DNA of 64,000 bases, taken from contig CAUYUJ010001692.1 of assembly GCA_963575745.1 (NCBI GenBank), positions 135,001 through 199,000 on the forward strand. The letters are read 5' to 3'. Origin of the DNA: Prorocentrum cordatum. Its lineage: Eukaryota > Sar > Dinophyceae > Prorocentrales > Prorocentraceae. The notes under the pieces were generated by a model. That model saw only the letters and a program-made list of their open reading frames with translations, did not search any database and had not been told where the DNA came from. The position numbers and the translations under genes are program-made. Shown one piece after another: positions 32,824 to 43,635 of the stretch; the first letter of the stretch is position 1, and each line of letters opens with the position of its first letter.

Positions 32824-33189
32824 GGAACACGAAGATCACGAAGTGGCCCACATGTTGGCTCCCAGCAATGAACATATGGTATAGGAGTGGTGTTGTGGGA
32901 ACACGAAGAACACGAAGTGGCCTACAGTTGGCTCCGGGCGTTCAAAATGTGGCCTGGGAATGGTGTTCTGGGAACACGAAGAACACGAAGTGGCCTACAG
33001 TTGGCTCCGGGCATTCAAAATGTGGCTTGGGAGTGGTGTTCTGGGAAGACGAAAGACACGAAATGGCCTATAGTTGGCTCCGGGCATTCAAAATTTAGCC
33101 TGGGAATGGTGTTCTTGGAACACGAAGAACACGAAGTGGCCTACAGTTGGCTCGGTGCATTCAAAAACGTGGCCTGGGAATGGTGTTCG
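32824..33189 (+). repeat. 73-bp tandem repeat, 5 copies
   Basis: Units begin GGGAACACGAAGAACACGAA and start at 32824, 32897, 32970, 33043 and 33116, an exact 73-bp spacing. Since 73 is not a multiple of three, a frame crossing the array reads the unit in three successive phases. The first unit is the most diverged. The last runs into GGGGAGTCCCCGG. Confidence 0.95.
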
Positions 33190-34306
33190 GGGGAGTCCCC
33201 GGATCCCCCTGGGGAGTCAATATGCTCTCTTTTGAGCCCACTAGAAACCTATGCGTCTTCGTTGCTAGGTCGAAAAACTGGACATTTTCAAACAAGAAAC
33301 AACTCCCGGATTTTGAAAAATCTACCCCTGGAGAATTTTCCAGAGTCGCGCGTGATTCGCCTCAACAGGTCTTTAGAATTCCGCCGAGGCGCGCAGTGCG
33401 AGGCGGCGGACGACGGGACGGTGCGCCGCCGTCCCCACCCCCCGCGCTCAGCAACTAAAAGAGGGATCAGCAACTGCCAAACAGGGTGACCGACCAGCGG
33501 CGCCAGGCAGAGTAGACAATGCTCGACGCAAAGTGTGCCCCGCGAGAAAGGCTGTCTGAAACCCCCGAATCCCCGGAACGTATCAATAGCACGTTGTGCC
33601 AATAGGTTATTTTCGTCATGACGCTCGCTATGTCCCTCCCGCCCCCCCGGAAAAAACGAACAAACAAACAACACCAGGTAATATCGGAACGCCCTCGCCC
33701 TGTCCTCACAGAGCACCTTGGGCGTTGCCCCACCCCTCGCAGTGCATTCGTGACAGTGCCGCCCAGCAGCGCGGCGCCACCTGATCCGCAGCAGCGATCT
33801 TAGCGTGATGTTCGCGGGCACATTGGTGTTCGCAGGCACGTCTCGGTGCTCACGGGCTACTGCGAAGCTGCAGGATTATTGCCCGTGCTCGGGCGACCGT
33901 GCTCGCAGACACGTTGGCCACTCACAAGGCCGGTGCTCGCGGACATGTTGCAAAGAGGAGAAGCAGGAAGAGCTGAAGGAGGACGGTCAACCAGACGACC
34001 TAGTCGATTACGATCGGTGTCGGTCCGTGTTCCGAATACGAGAGGACGACGATGAGGAGAATGAGCGTCAGGACGGTAATGATGAACAGTTGCCACACCA
34101 TCGCTTGCTGGTTTGGGATCTTCCCCTTTTTTTCACCTTTCCCCTTCAGCCTTTCTTCTCCCCTCCCCCGTCCTCAGCCTCCTCTACTACCACCTCTTTG
34201 CTCTGTTCCATCCCTTGGCCTCCATCCCGCCACACCCCCCTTTCCCAGCGCGAAGAGGCAGCAGCGTTGAGCGGCGGCGGCGATCCAACCGCGAGCCGCT
34301 CCTTAG

Positions 34307-34351
34307 GACGGGACCGTCTTCTCCGCGGCGGTGTTGGATGTCAAGCCCGAG
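34307..34351 (+). CDS. RPLP0: RPLP0 exon 5 (45-nt micro-exon)
   Basis: Fifteen codons, phase 0 at both ends, encoding DGTVFSAAVLDVKPE. The animal P0 counterpart is DNGSIYNPEVLDITEE. It lies between acceptor CTCCTTAG and donor GCCTTG. It is required to keep P0 collinear: exon 4 ends VYQ and exon 6 begins ALVAKF, exactly the flanks expected. Because it is so short it would be missed by ORF-based annotation. Confidence 0.92.
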
Positions 34352-35012
34352 GCCTTGACAGGTTCGTCGTCGTCGCCATCGTCGTCGCCATTGCTGTCCT
34401 CGCTGGCGAGGAGAGGGGCATGGGGCGCTGAAAATGAGACGCCCACCGCCCCAAACGGGCGTTCTACCTAAGAACGGGCGTTCTACCTGAGAGGTCGCAC
34501 CATTCTGTTCGCGATCGGGCCCGTACACCCCCAAGAGACGCCCGAGCACTCCCCATCGCGGTAGCCATGGATCTTTGAAAAGATGGCATTCGACTTGAAG
34601 TCTGGGCACAAGCGGGCCCGTGGAACACCCCTGGTCGACCTCCCCTTGAGGGGTCTGGGTGCGATGCTTGCTACATAGCGGGGAAATGACAAGTTTGAGC
34701 ACGTGGAGGCGGTTCTTTCCGTGGAGTGCGCCGCTTCGAGAACGCCGCGGTTGGGCGTCGAAGCCTCCCGTGAGGCATGGTTGGTTGCCCAGCCGTTGCG
34801 TTCGTTCATTTGTCACCCGTCAGCCGCTGTTCTCGGTGGAGGAAGGTTCCAAGCTGAGGAGGCCGCAGCGACGCAGGCCACGCTCTTGTTGCCCTTTTCC
34901 CCTACTCGTCGGGCTCGGTCTGGGTCGGATGCTCAGACTCGCACTCTCGCCTTGGTGCTGCGGGAATTCGTGTCACAAGTTTGTCGTTAGAAGGGTTAAG
35001 GGACTTTCATTT

Positions 35013-35345
35013 ATCGCTTCGCTCATTCCGCCGGCTCTGGAGCGCTGTTTGGGGCCTCTTGGGGCCGTCTTGGGGGCTTCTTGGGGGCTTCTTGGGAGCG
35101 TCTTGGGGCTCCTTGGCGGCGTCTTGGGCTCCCCATGGGGCCTCTTAGGGGGCTCTTGGGGGCCCCTTGGGGCGGGAGGGGGGGTAGTCGATTGCAGCCG
35201 CCCCCTCGGAGGCCACGATCCTCGTGAGGGGTGGCGAAAAAATAGCCTCCCCCCTGGGGATCGCCCGGGACCCGGCCGGGGGTCAGCCGGGGTACTTTTC
35301 GTCCGGGGGCCCCCAGGGGCCGCCCCGCGCGCGCGAACTAGAAAT
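35013..35345 (+). repeat. inverted repeat arm A
   Basis: 333 bp, running from ATCGCTTCGCTCATTCCG to CGCGAACTAGAAAT. It is the reverse complement of 35401-35731 with few differences. It contains the dispersed GGCCGTCTTGGGG motif. Confidence 0.95.
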
Positions 35346-35403
35346 TCGCCGGCCCAACGGGCCAGAGGCGAGCTAAGATCTCCGGTAACTACTTAACAGT
35401 ATT
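35343..35403 (+). repeat. inverted repeat arm B
   Basis: 61 bp starting AATTCGCCGGCCCAACGGG and ending ACTTAACAGTATT. It is the reverse complement of 35734-35794 with two differences seen. It forms the loop of the A/A' hairpin. Confidence 0.95.
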
Positions 35404-35731
35404 TCTAGTTCGCGCGCGCGGGGCGGCCCTGGGGGGGCCCCGGACGAAAAGTACCCCGGCTGATCCCCGGCCGGGTCCCGGGCGATCCCCAGGGGGGAGG
35501 CTATTTTTCGCCACCCCTCACGAGGATCGTGGCCTCCGAGGGGGTGGCTGCAATCGACTACCCCCCCTCCCGCCCCAAGGGGCCCCCAAGAGCCCCCTAA
35601 GAGGCCCCAGGGGAGCCCAAGACGCCGCCAAGTAGCCCCAAGACGCTCCCAAGAAGCCCCCAAGAAGCCCCCAAGACGGCCACAAGAGGCCCCAAATAGC
35701 GCTCCAGGGCCGGCGGAATGAGCGAAGCGAT
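35401..35731 (-). repeat. inverted repeat arm A'
   Basis: Reverse-complement partner of 35013-35345. With A it can form a stem of about 330 bp with a 55-nt loop. Confidence 0.95.
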
Positions 35732-35733
35732 TA

Positions 35734-35794
35734 AATATTGTTAAGTAGTTACCGGAGATCTTAGCACGCCTCTGGCCCGTTGGGCCGGCGAATT
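35734..35794 (-). repeat. inverted repeat arm B'
   Basis: Reverse-complement partner of 35343-35403. B and B' can be read as 61-bp terminal inverted repeats of a 452-bp MITE-like unit B-A'-B'. Confidence 0.93.
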
Positions 35795-37269
35795 GGGCCT
35801 TGGTACGCTGCTTGGTCAGATCTTGAAACGGTTACAGGCCCCGCACTGTCATATAGCTGCCTTTGGCAGCCCACGTCACCGCGGCAGTGCAGTATCGAAG
35901 CGCAGTCATGATTGTTCAACCGAGCTCTCCCGAACACGCTTGATATAGCCGTTATTGGGCCACGCGAGAAGCATCGCAATGTCGTAGTAGAAAGGCGTTG
36001 CCGCAGCACGTCATGTGCTTTTGCATTGTACCAACTTGTTATTACGTGAAGTTTCTTGGCTGCTCGGAAGGGTATTGGACCTCTCGGGGGTCTGTTAGAT
36101 GCCTTTCTGGCGTCTTGAAGGTGTCTGAGGCTCGATGGTTCTATCCAAAATCTTCGAAGCCGAAGAGGCTTCGTATAATCAGATTGGGGCCGTCTATCTT
36201 CGAGCTATATTTGAGCGGTCTCTTGCTGTCTCCAAGTGGATATCGTAGTGGTTCTCTTTGGGCGATCTCTTGTCGTCTCCTGGTTCTCGGGCTGTCGTGG
36301 TGGTTCTCGTAGTGGCTTTTCGATGTCATCTAGGGCAGTACTGGGGCTATGTGGATGTTGTCTGGAACCATTTCAAGCCGGAAGCCTGAAACCCAGAAAG
36401 TGCCCGATGTTCTCTCTGCCTTAGCCTTCTGGGGCAGTGTTGGAGGTGCCTTTGTGAGTCTCTTGGGGTTTCTTTGTGTCTCGTGGTCTCTGGTTTACGT
36501 GAGGGTTTTGGAGGGTCGTGGAATCTCCTTGGGTTGGTTTGGGGTGACAGTGTAGCTCTCCTGGGTGGTCTTGAGCCGTCTTGTCTTGGAGTTGCCCCGA
36601 GCCAATGGAAAGCGCCGGGAGCCAAGTGAAGGGGGGCGTCTGTCTAAGACGCGCCTGCGGCGAAGGGGCGGGGGGTGGGGCGGAAAACCATAGAAACCAC
36701 ACGAGACAGGTGAAGAGCATTCTAGCACTTCGCCAAGGGCACGGCGGCGAACAGGGACCTGCCCATTTCATTACTCACGGGATCGGTCCCTGCGGCAGGG
36801 CAGTGGTGTTCTGATGGTGTGTTGCAGCATCGGTAGTTTGTTCTCGGACTACTGTGGCTCTCCTCCTGCTTCTCCCTCCTCTTTTCCCGCCTCCTGTTGC
36901 TACTGTGTCTCATGTTTCTCCCCATCGTTTCTTCTTCTCCTCCTATTGTTTTTGTGTTTGTTCTCTATATCTCTCTCTCTCTTTCTGTTTCCCTCTCTCC
37001 CAGAGCGAGGCTTCCTGCCCACACCTCCTGCTCCCGCCAATGGCACACCGGGTGGTGCCGGCTTCTCGCCATCATTGGCTCGCTGCAGAGTTGCGCCGCT
37101 CTGTGGCCGCCTGCCGTAGTCTTCTCTTCTGTCGTGCATTCCCCCGTTTGTCGTACGCCGACAGCGCCTTGGACTCTTGTCAAGCACGGTTCTGCTCTCG
37201 ATTCAATGTGGAGTTGAGTGCGAGTTGTTTTTTGAAGGCGGGCGCCTGGACGGACCTTGTCCGCACTCG

Positions 37270-37331
37270 TTCTCTCTCTCTCTCTCTCTCTCTTTCTCCA
37301 TTTCTGTCTCTCTCTCTCTCTCTCTCTCTCC
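37270..37331 (+). repeat. (CT)n microsatellite upstream of RPLP0 exon 6
   Basis: CT-rich run ending about 36 nt before the exon 6 acceptor. The intervening bases are also pyrimidine-rich, so the repeat probably forms part of the 3' splice signal. Confidence 0.8.
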
Positions 37332-37367
37332 TCGTCCTCCTCCTGCTCGACATCTTCATCTAAACAG

Positions 37368-37446
37368 GCGCTGGTCGCCAAGTTCCTCAGCGGCCTCGGT
37401 AACATGGCGGCGCTCAGCCGCGAGATCGGCATCCCCACGGAAGCAG
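37368..37446 (+). CDS. RPLP0: RPLP0 exon 6
   Basis: 79 nt, phase 0 in and phase 1 out, after TCTAAACAG. It encodes ALVAKFLSGLGNMAALSREI, then GIPTEAG. The animal P0 counterpart contains RFLEGVRNVASV and IGYPTVASVPHS. This is the start of the spine helices that bind P1/P2 dimers. The donor is GCAG|GCCTCC. Read through, the frame gives GLPWK, while exon 7 supplies GLPHAF, which matches the conserved PHS/PHA, so splicing at 37446 is favoured. CAGGCCT is present at both ends of intron 6. Confidence 0.93.
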
Positions 37447-38209
37447 GCCTCCCATGGAAGTCCGGGAGGGGCACCCTGAGACAGTACCGCTTCAGGAACG
37501 CCCGACAACAAGGGTGTGAAGATTACACCTCGTCGAACAAGCCAGTCTTTCTGCCAGCTGAGAAGGATGGGCATTATCGGCCTTGGGTTGTGAGGTTCTG
37601 CTCCAACGCGCGACGGGGTCAGCTCAAGACTAATTGGGGCCACGAGGGGGAGGTGGCGGGGAGGGCATTCCAGAGTAGAGGGTGGGGAGCGGGAGATTGG
37701 CGCGGTGAGGGGGGAGAGGGACCTGGCAGGGGAGGGCGGGTGGAGGGCTGAGGAGGAGGAGGAGCGCTAGGCCTTCCGTGTACCTCCAGCGGCCGGCTAG
37801 ATTTCGGAAGACCCCCGCCGCGCCACGTGCACCGCTCGGCAGCCGATCGGCCCCAGGGCATCTCCCTCGACTCATCCCTCCCTTATTCCCCCATCCCTCC
37901 CCCTCCTCCCTCGTTCTCCCCCCACCCCCCCTTGTCTCCCTCTATCCTCCCTCGTTCCCCCCTATCCTCCCTCATTCCGCGTGCAGTCGTGCCATTGCCC
38001 TGCATGTGTTATGTGGTTTTGGCGTGGGAGCAAGCAAACACACGTCTTGGAATTATCCGTAAGGGCCTCGCCCCCTGCCGCCGGCCCCCTCTCTATCATA
38101 ATGGGATCTGTCAGAGTCGCGTCGGTGCGTCTCGGCGCTACCCTGGCGCATCTGGGAACATCACTCGGGGGCGGATAGGAATCATCAGCGCATATTGAGA
38201 CGTTGGCGT

Positions 38210-38360
38210 TATCGAAGACGCCTACGGCGAATCACCGCTGCCCCTTGCCTTTTTGGAAACGCCTATGTGGCCGAACGTTGTGGCCAGAGGCCTGCCAAGC
38301 TATCGGACCATGTGTTCCCCGAATCGGTTTGGAAAGCCTTCGGGGAACACGGTGGGCAAG
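38210..38360 (+). repeat. dispersed repeat, copy 1 (pairs with 39689-39830)
   Basis: Shares ATCGAAGACGCCTACGGCGAA, GGCCAAGCTATC or its variant and TTCCCCGANTCGGTTTG with 39689-39830. Confidence 0.8.
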
Positions 38361-38389
38361 GCTGGGCCGACTTGGGCCTTTCTTGGGGT

Positions 38390-39530
38390 GCTCCAGGGCC
38401 GTATTGGAGGCCATCGTGAGCGTCTTGGAGGCCTCTTGGGCCGTCTGGGGGGCCTCTTGGGGCCGTCTTGGGGGCCTCTTGGGCGGTTCTGGGGCCATAC
38501 TGGAGACCTCTTGGAAGATCTTTGGGGGCTCTTGGGCCGTCTCGGGCCGTTGGAATCGTGAAAAAAGCAAATGCCACAATCCTTCAAACAACTCCTGGGA
38601 ATCGATGATTTTGGCCGTTTCGGGCCTTCCTGGAGGCGCTCTTGGAGGCCTCTTGGGCCGTCTTGGCCCATCTTAGGGTCATCTTCGGCTGTCTTGGTGG
38701 GCTCCTCGCCCGTCTGACGCCGTCGGAAGCCGTTTGGGGGCCTCTCTGGGCCGACTTGGGGCCTTCTTGGAATGCACCAGGGCCGTCTTGGAGGCATCTT
38801 GGGCGTCTTAAAGACCTCTTGGGCCGTCTTGGGGCCCTCTTGGGGCCGTCTTGGGGGCCTCTTGGGCCGTCATTGCGCCATGCAGGAGAGCTCGTGAGCG
38901 ATCTTGGGGCGATCTTGGGGGCCTCTTGGGCCGTCTCGGGCCGTCGGAAGGCCGAACAGAAGCAAATGCCAAAATCCTTGAAACACCTAAGGACAACCAA
39001 TGATTCTGGCCTCTTCGAGCCCTCCTGGGGGCCCTCTTGGAGGCCTCTTGAGTCGTCTTGGGCTAGCCTAGAGCCAACTTCGGCCATCTTGGTGGGCTCC
39101 TAGCCCGTCTGACGCCGTCGGACGCCGTTTGGGGGGCCTCTCTGGGCCGACTTGGGGCCGTCTTGGGGTGCTTCAGGGCCGTCTTAGAGGCAATATTTGG
39201 CGTCTTGGAGGCCTCTTGACCCGTCTTGGGGCCCTCTTGGGGCCGTCTTGGGGGCCTCTTGGGCCGTCATGGGGCCACCTTGGAGGCCTCGTGGGCGATC
39301 TTGCGGGACTCTTGGGCCGTCCTGCGCAGTCGGAAGGCCGAGAAGAAGCAAATGCCAAAATCCTTCAAACACCTCAGGAACACCAATGATTCTGGCCTCT
39401 TCGAGCCCTCTTGGAGGACCTCTTGAAGGCCGTCTTGGATCACCTTAGGCGGACTTGGACGCCATCTTGGAGGCCATCTTGGGCCAACGTGGCCATCTTG
39501 GAGGCCATCGTGGGCCATCTTGAGCGAACG
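38390..39530 (+). repeat. GGCCGTCTTGGGG-type repeat field
   Basis: Two to three tandem blocks of about 410 bp, each a run of CTTGGGCCGTCTTGGGGGCC units ending AAGCAAATGCCAAAATCCTT, then ATGATT. Within a block the sub-unit is about 12-24 bp. Trp/Gly/Leu-rich + frames and Pro/Arg-rich minus frames result. No gene. Confidence 0.85.
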
Positions 39531-39552
39531 ATTTGTGGAATTGTGTTCCTGC

Positions 39553-39690
39553 AGGTCCTTTCCGGGTGGCCGGCGGACGGGCCGAAGTCCCAGGGGGAGT
39601 TTTGGAGAAGAGCCAAAACCAAAACCGAGAGGGTTCAGCACGCCAGGCACCCCTGCGATGAATCGACAGGGGGCGGCGGATCGAAGACGC
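39553..39690 (+). repeat. dispersed repeat, copy 1 (pairs with 54010-54150)
   Basis: GTGGCCGGCGGACGGGCCGA, CCCAGGGGGAGTT, then AGGGTTCAGCACGCCAGGCAC recurs at 54010-54150. In both places it abuts a GGCCGTCTTGG-type repeat. Confidence 0.85.
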
Positions 39691-39830
39691 CTACGGCGAA
39701 GCGCCGCCGACCCCTGCCCCTTTGGAAGCGCCTCTGTGGCCGACAGCTGGGCCAGAGCTTGGCCAAGCTATCTGGCCAGTTGTTCCCCGAGTCGGTTTGA
39801 AAAGACTTCGGGGAACGCGTGGGGGAGCAT
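39689..39830 (+). repeat. dispersed repeat, copy 2 (pairs with 38210-38360)
   Basis: Second copy of the ATCGAAGACGCCTACGGCGAA block, directly following the 39553-39690 repeat. Confidence 0.8.
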
Positions 39831-40983
39831 GAAGAGGAGGAGGGGGAGGACCAGGAAAAAGGAGGAGGAGGAGGCCGGGACCCCAAAGGCCCACCGGAGA
39901 CCCCTTGCAGAAACATTGTTTGCGAATCAGCAATCCCACTAAGTGGGATAACAGCTTTGTGTAACGTAGCAGCAAGAAGCGGGATAGTTTCGACAGTTCT
40001 TCTTGATTTGTTTTGTTGCCGTCTGTCTCCAGATCTGTAGTCCATATTGGTTCAGGGGTCCCAAAAGTGGCCGCTGGCATGCCCCAGGACGCGCTCAAGT
40101 AGCACAGCGGGCGTCACCCCTGAAAAATCATAGCATCGCGCGCTGAGAGCTTGTTTGCCTGTCTGCGAGATTGGTCAATATGTTTCTTGGCATATTCACT
40201 TCACGAGGGATTTGAGCTCGGTGCGGAGCTACGGTGCACTGCAGTGCTCTTCCAATACATACGTATTTATTCAGGTGGTTTGTTATTCAGGTGGTTCGTT
40301 ATCGTGTCGTCGCCATTATTGGCAGCATTTGTTACTTTGTGTTTTTCCATCTGGGTTTGTGGAATTCGTTTAGTCGACATGCCAGTGCCAAAATACGTTG
40401 CCATATGCACACCAATTCACACAATATGTGACCGGACTGCGGCTGGTCAGTCAGAAAGTGTGGTTTGATGGGCACCCTGGAGGCCAGAAACTTCGCGTGG
40501 CCATGGAACGGTTGTTCATGGCAGTCTGGTTTCAATTGTGTAGGTAGAGTGTCGACGCAAGGTTCTTGTCGGAGTTTGGGGAGTCGCGCACAGAGTATCA
40601 TAAAGCAGCCATGGATCGGGACTTGAAGGGATGGCATTGGAGCATGTTACTAGCAATTACAAATGCGCTTTCACTGCTTCACATTCGAAGAGCTTGGCTT
40701 GCTGGACGTTGTCAGTGTCGACGCGCACGTTCGTGTACGCACTCGTTCCCGGCAGGAGTGAACCGTGCTCTCGCTCGTCCGGGCTCTGCGACTTTCTTGC
40801 AGACCCTTGCATTTCACGATTTCGGTTCGCTGCAGGTGCGGTGCATGTTCGACGCGGGCCCTTTCGTCTTCATGGTGTTTATCAACTTGGTTTCGCGTGT
40901 GATTACATCGGCAGGTGTGCATTCCAAAGGACTTCAAGCAAAATCCCGGGGGGGTGTTGTCGATTCACTGAGCACTACCGTAC

Positions 40984-41505
40984 TTGGATCCGCTTTTTTG
41001 GTGGTGCCATCTCACGGACGTTCCAGAGTTTGCGCGGCACTCTGCCTTGAAGAAGTCAGATGGCCAGTCGTTATTCATCATCTTTCTTGCTTGTGTCTCA
41101 GCTTCCCTAGCGCATGTTACTGAGCAGGCGCACATCCAGTATTCCCAGCCCCGGGCAAACTACTTGCCGAGGGAACGGTTGGGCCAGGTTCGATTGAATG
41201 TGCACGCGAAGCCACGTCGCAGAGCAAACAGAGGTGGCAACATATCTGCCCGACTCCTTCGAGAACGTGCTGCGGCGACTGACGAAGAGTTCCATGAACA
41301 TATGTTGCGGCACCATCGGGGGAAAACCGAGCATGACGAGTCCGATCGCAAACAGGTGTCTTTCGTTCGCGCTTTCCTGAGCCAGCCCACAAAGAAGGTG
41401 CATGTTCCGATGTTGGCGATTTCTTCGGCTAGAGACGGCGAGTTAGGTGTGTTGGATATGTACTCCCACCTCAACGTTCCTTACTTAATAGAGCATGCGA
41501 GTTAA
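40984..41505 (+). CDS. hypothetical ORF, unrecognised
   Basis: 174 codons with mixed, protein-like composition (SARLLRERAAATDEEFHEHM, VPMLAISSARDGELGVLDMY) and no repeat bias. I do not recognise a family. Overlapping minus frames of 91-104 codons exist, so coding is uncertain. It lies upstream of two further unrecognised frames and the copia-like sequence and could be part of another decayed element. Confidence 0.3.
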   Translation: MDPLFWWCHLTDVPEFARHSALKKSDGQSLFIIFLACVSASLAHVTEQAHIQYSQPRANYLPRERLGQVRLNVHAKPRRRANRGGNISARLLRERAAATDEEFHEHMLRHHRGKTEHDESDRKQVSFVRAFLSQPTKKVHVPMLAISSARDGELGVLDMYSHLNVPYLIEHAS

Positions 41506-41723
41506 CATCCCGACGGTATCAATTGGGGCAGGTTGAAGCAACAACTTGGATTTAGGTGCGATGTCTTGTATGAGTTGTGGGATGCGCAAAATATGTCAAG
41601 CACATGTTTGACATGATCAAGTACAAACAGAGTTTGTCCCGGTATCTGCGTTCCCAACATTTTCCCGCACTTCATTGCTCGGTCATTGCAGTGCCAGGGC
41701 CGGAGTGAAAAGAACACGTTGTC

Positions 41724-42467
41724 ATGCAAGTGCGACGTCTGACAAAAGAAGTTGCTCGCATAATGCCTCGATTGGCTGATGCATTTTTTATTCGGGCGCG
41801 TATTGTTACTAAGCGCCCAAGTTGTGCAAAGCACAAACTGGTCAATATTCAGTCGGCCTGCCGCAGCTTTCAACTTGTTGATTTGGAACACGTTCGTCGA
41901 GAAAACCTACAGATTGCTGCGCACGGGCTTGACTTGATCAAGCTGCCTGCACACGGCCGGTGGGTATGTTCCGATGCGCCCGATGTGCTTGAGTGTATTT
42001 TTCGTCGCGAACTCCGTGTCTGGGAAAAGCGTTGGTTCATGCACGGCGTTGTTTCTCATTTTGGCGTTGTGCGGCGTGCAGCCGCGGAGCGCCCAGCGCC
42101 TGTGGATCGTTGTTCTTTTGATGCGTCTCGAACCCACGCCGTGGACACCTTGGGGCATTGCGGCAAACGCGTAGCGATCACTGTGGAGGACAAGGGCCCG
42201 AACGCTCTGCGGGCATGTTCGCCTCTTCACGTCATGATGCGATGGATGTGGTTGATGGGTAGGTCTGGTGATCGTTGGTCGTTTTCTTTCGTGCCCTTCC
42301 AACAGGTCTTGGACAAATACCAACAGCTGTTCGGCAACTCGATGCCCAGGAACCCTCTTCCGAAACAATGTCCTATTTCATTGTCTTCTTTACCATACGT
42401 ATACCACACGGTGAAAGGTAAGCGTTTGCAGAGCTTGTACCCAGACGGCGTATCATCCGCGGAATGA
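41724..42467 (+). CDS. hypothetical ORF, unrecognised
   Basis: 247 codons, with balanced composition and no low-complexity runs. Visible segments include VDTLGHCGKRVAITVEDKGP, WMWLMGRSGDRWSFSFVPF and LSSLPYVYHTVKG. The last part faintly recalls dinoflagellate recombinase-like repeat proteins, but I cannot see the catalytic Arg/Tyr set, so no function is assigned. An overlapping minus frame of 153 codons weakens the case slightly. Confidence 0.35.
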   Translation: MQVRRLTKEVARIMPRLADAFFIRARIVTKRPSCAKHKLVNIQSACRSFQLVDLEHVRRENLQIAAHGLDLIKLPAHGRWVCSDAPDVLECIFRRELRVWEKRWFMHGVVSHFGVVRRAAAERPAPVDRCSFDASRTHAVDTLGHCGKRVAITVEDKGPNALRACSPLHVMMRWMWLMGRSGDRWSFSFVPFQQVLDKYQQLFGNSMPRNPLPKQCPISLSSLPYVYHTVKGKRLQSLYPDGVSSAE

Positions 42468-42612
42468 CGACGGGCCTGACCGATATATGGTGGTGCAGCG
42501 CAACATCATGGACACTGCTGTCCATCATGACCCAGGTGCACACGCGCGCCAAATAGTGCGCAACATTATGCGGAAACGCCCGGCATTCCCGTTATAATCT
42601 GAAATGGAATAG

Positions 42613-43063
42613 TTGGACAACATCTTCAGATCAGAAGGCGCTCGCAAACCGAAGTTCAAGTTCGACGATCAGCGTATGGTTCCCGAGTGGTTGACGACAG
42701 CCTTACGTCACAAGCCGTTTCATAGAGGCCAGTCGTCGGACATATTCATTCGGGAAGTGACATCGCATGATGAGTACGACGGATGGGCAGGATTATCACA
42801 GCTACTCAACACATGGCCTGCGGAAGGATGCGAGGGCCACCGCCGCGAGCACCTGGGCAAGGTGCGCGACAAGCTCAAGAACCAGCACGTGGCGTGCCAG
42901 GCGTGCGCTGTCTTGGAACTTGTTGGCATGGTTGATGAGTCTGGAATGAAACAGAATTTGCTGAAGATCAAGAAGATGAAGTATTCCTCTGAGAAGCGCG
43001 GCGCATACTTCACCCGTCCAAATAACGGACACAACTGCCTTGGCATTAAGTGCCTTGTGTCGT

Positions 43064-43068
<5 letters not shown>
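42613..43068 (+). CDS. hypothetical ORF truncated by a microsatellite
   Basis: About 150 codons of plausible protein (PEWLTTALRHKPFHRGQSSD, then TWPAEGCEGHRREHLGKVRD and HVACQACAVLEL), after which the frame runs into the AT/GA microsatellite and becomes an Arg-Glu repeat. The repeat part is not considered coding. No family is recognised. Confidence 0.3.
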
Positions 43069-43455
<387 letters not shown>

Positions 43456-43635
43456 GCGGGCCTGTCCGCTCCCGGGGCACCCCGTTAAGTCACCCGTGGA
43501 ACTCAATTGTAGATTAGACCGAGTATTCTTGGCATTGGATTATCATGCCGCGCCGACGACACCAGCAAGAAGCGGGGCAGACAGTTTGTACATGGCTGTC
43601 CATACCTTCCTGATGATAACCGGATTCAGTCCGGC

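Larger units (their letters stand above)
30655..34306 (+). other. RPLP0 intron 4 (3.65 kb, GA-AG)
   Basis: Donor GATGCG, acceptor CTCCTTAG, AGGA at both junctions. It contains GAGGA-rich sequence (30.65-30.83 kb), an unusually AT-rich patch (31.66-32.05 kb), GGATTCCT and GCCTCA arrays (32.10-32.79 kb) and a 73-bp tandem repeat (32.82-33.19 kb). No ORF here has a recognisable domain. Confidence 0.88.
34352..37367 (+). other. RPLP0 intron 5 (3.0 kb, GC-AG)
   Basis: Donor GCCTTG, acceptor TCTAAACAG, AGGC at both junctions. It contains the interleaved inverted repeats at 35013-35794. Near its 3' end a CT microsatellite (37270-37331) lies about 36 nt before the acceptor and may serve as the polypyrimidine tract. 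Nothing else recognisable is seen in 34.4-35.0 or 35.8-37.2 kb. Confidence 0.88.

Noticed and set aside
32824-33189. CRISPR-like array
   Set aside because: The 73-bp units are contiguous tandem repeats without unique spacers, in a eukaryotic intron.
34659-35396. 245-codon + ORF over the inverted repeat
   Set aside because: It consists mostly of repeat-derived Gly/Leu/Trp-rich sequence in arm A, and the mirrored minus frame is equally open. No domain.
37447-37500. Continuation of RPLP0 exon 6 by read-through (GLPWKSG...)
   Set aside because: The family match breaks at Trp, while exon 7 supplies LPHAF with the correct phase. The read-through is explained by the CAGGCCT repeat shared at the two junctions.
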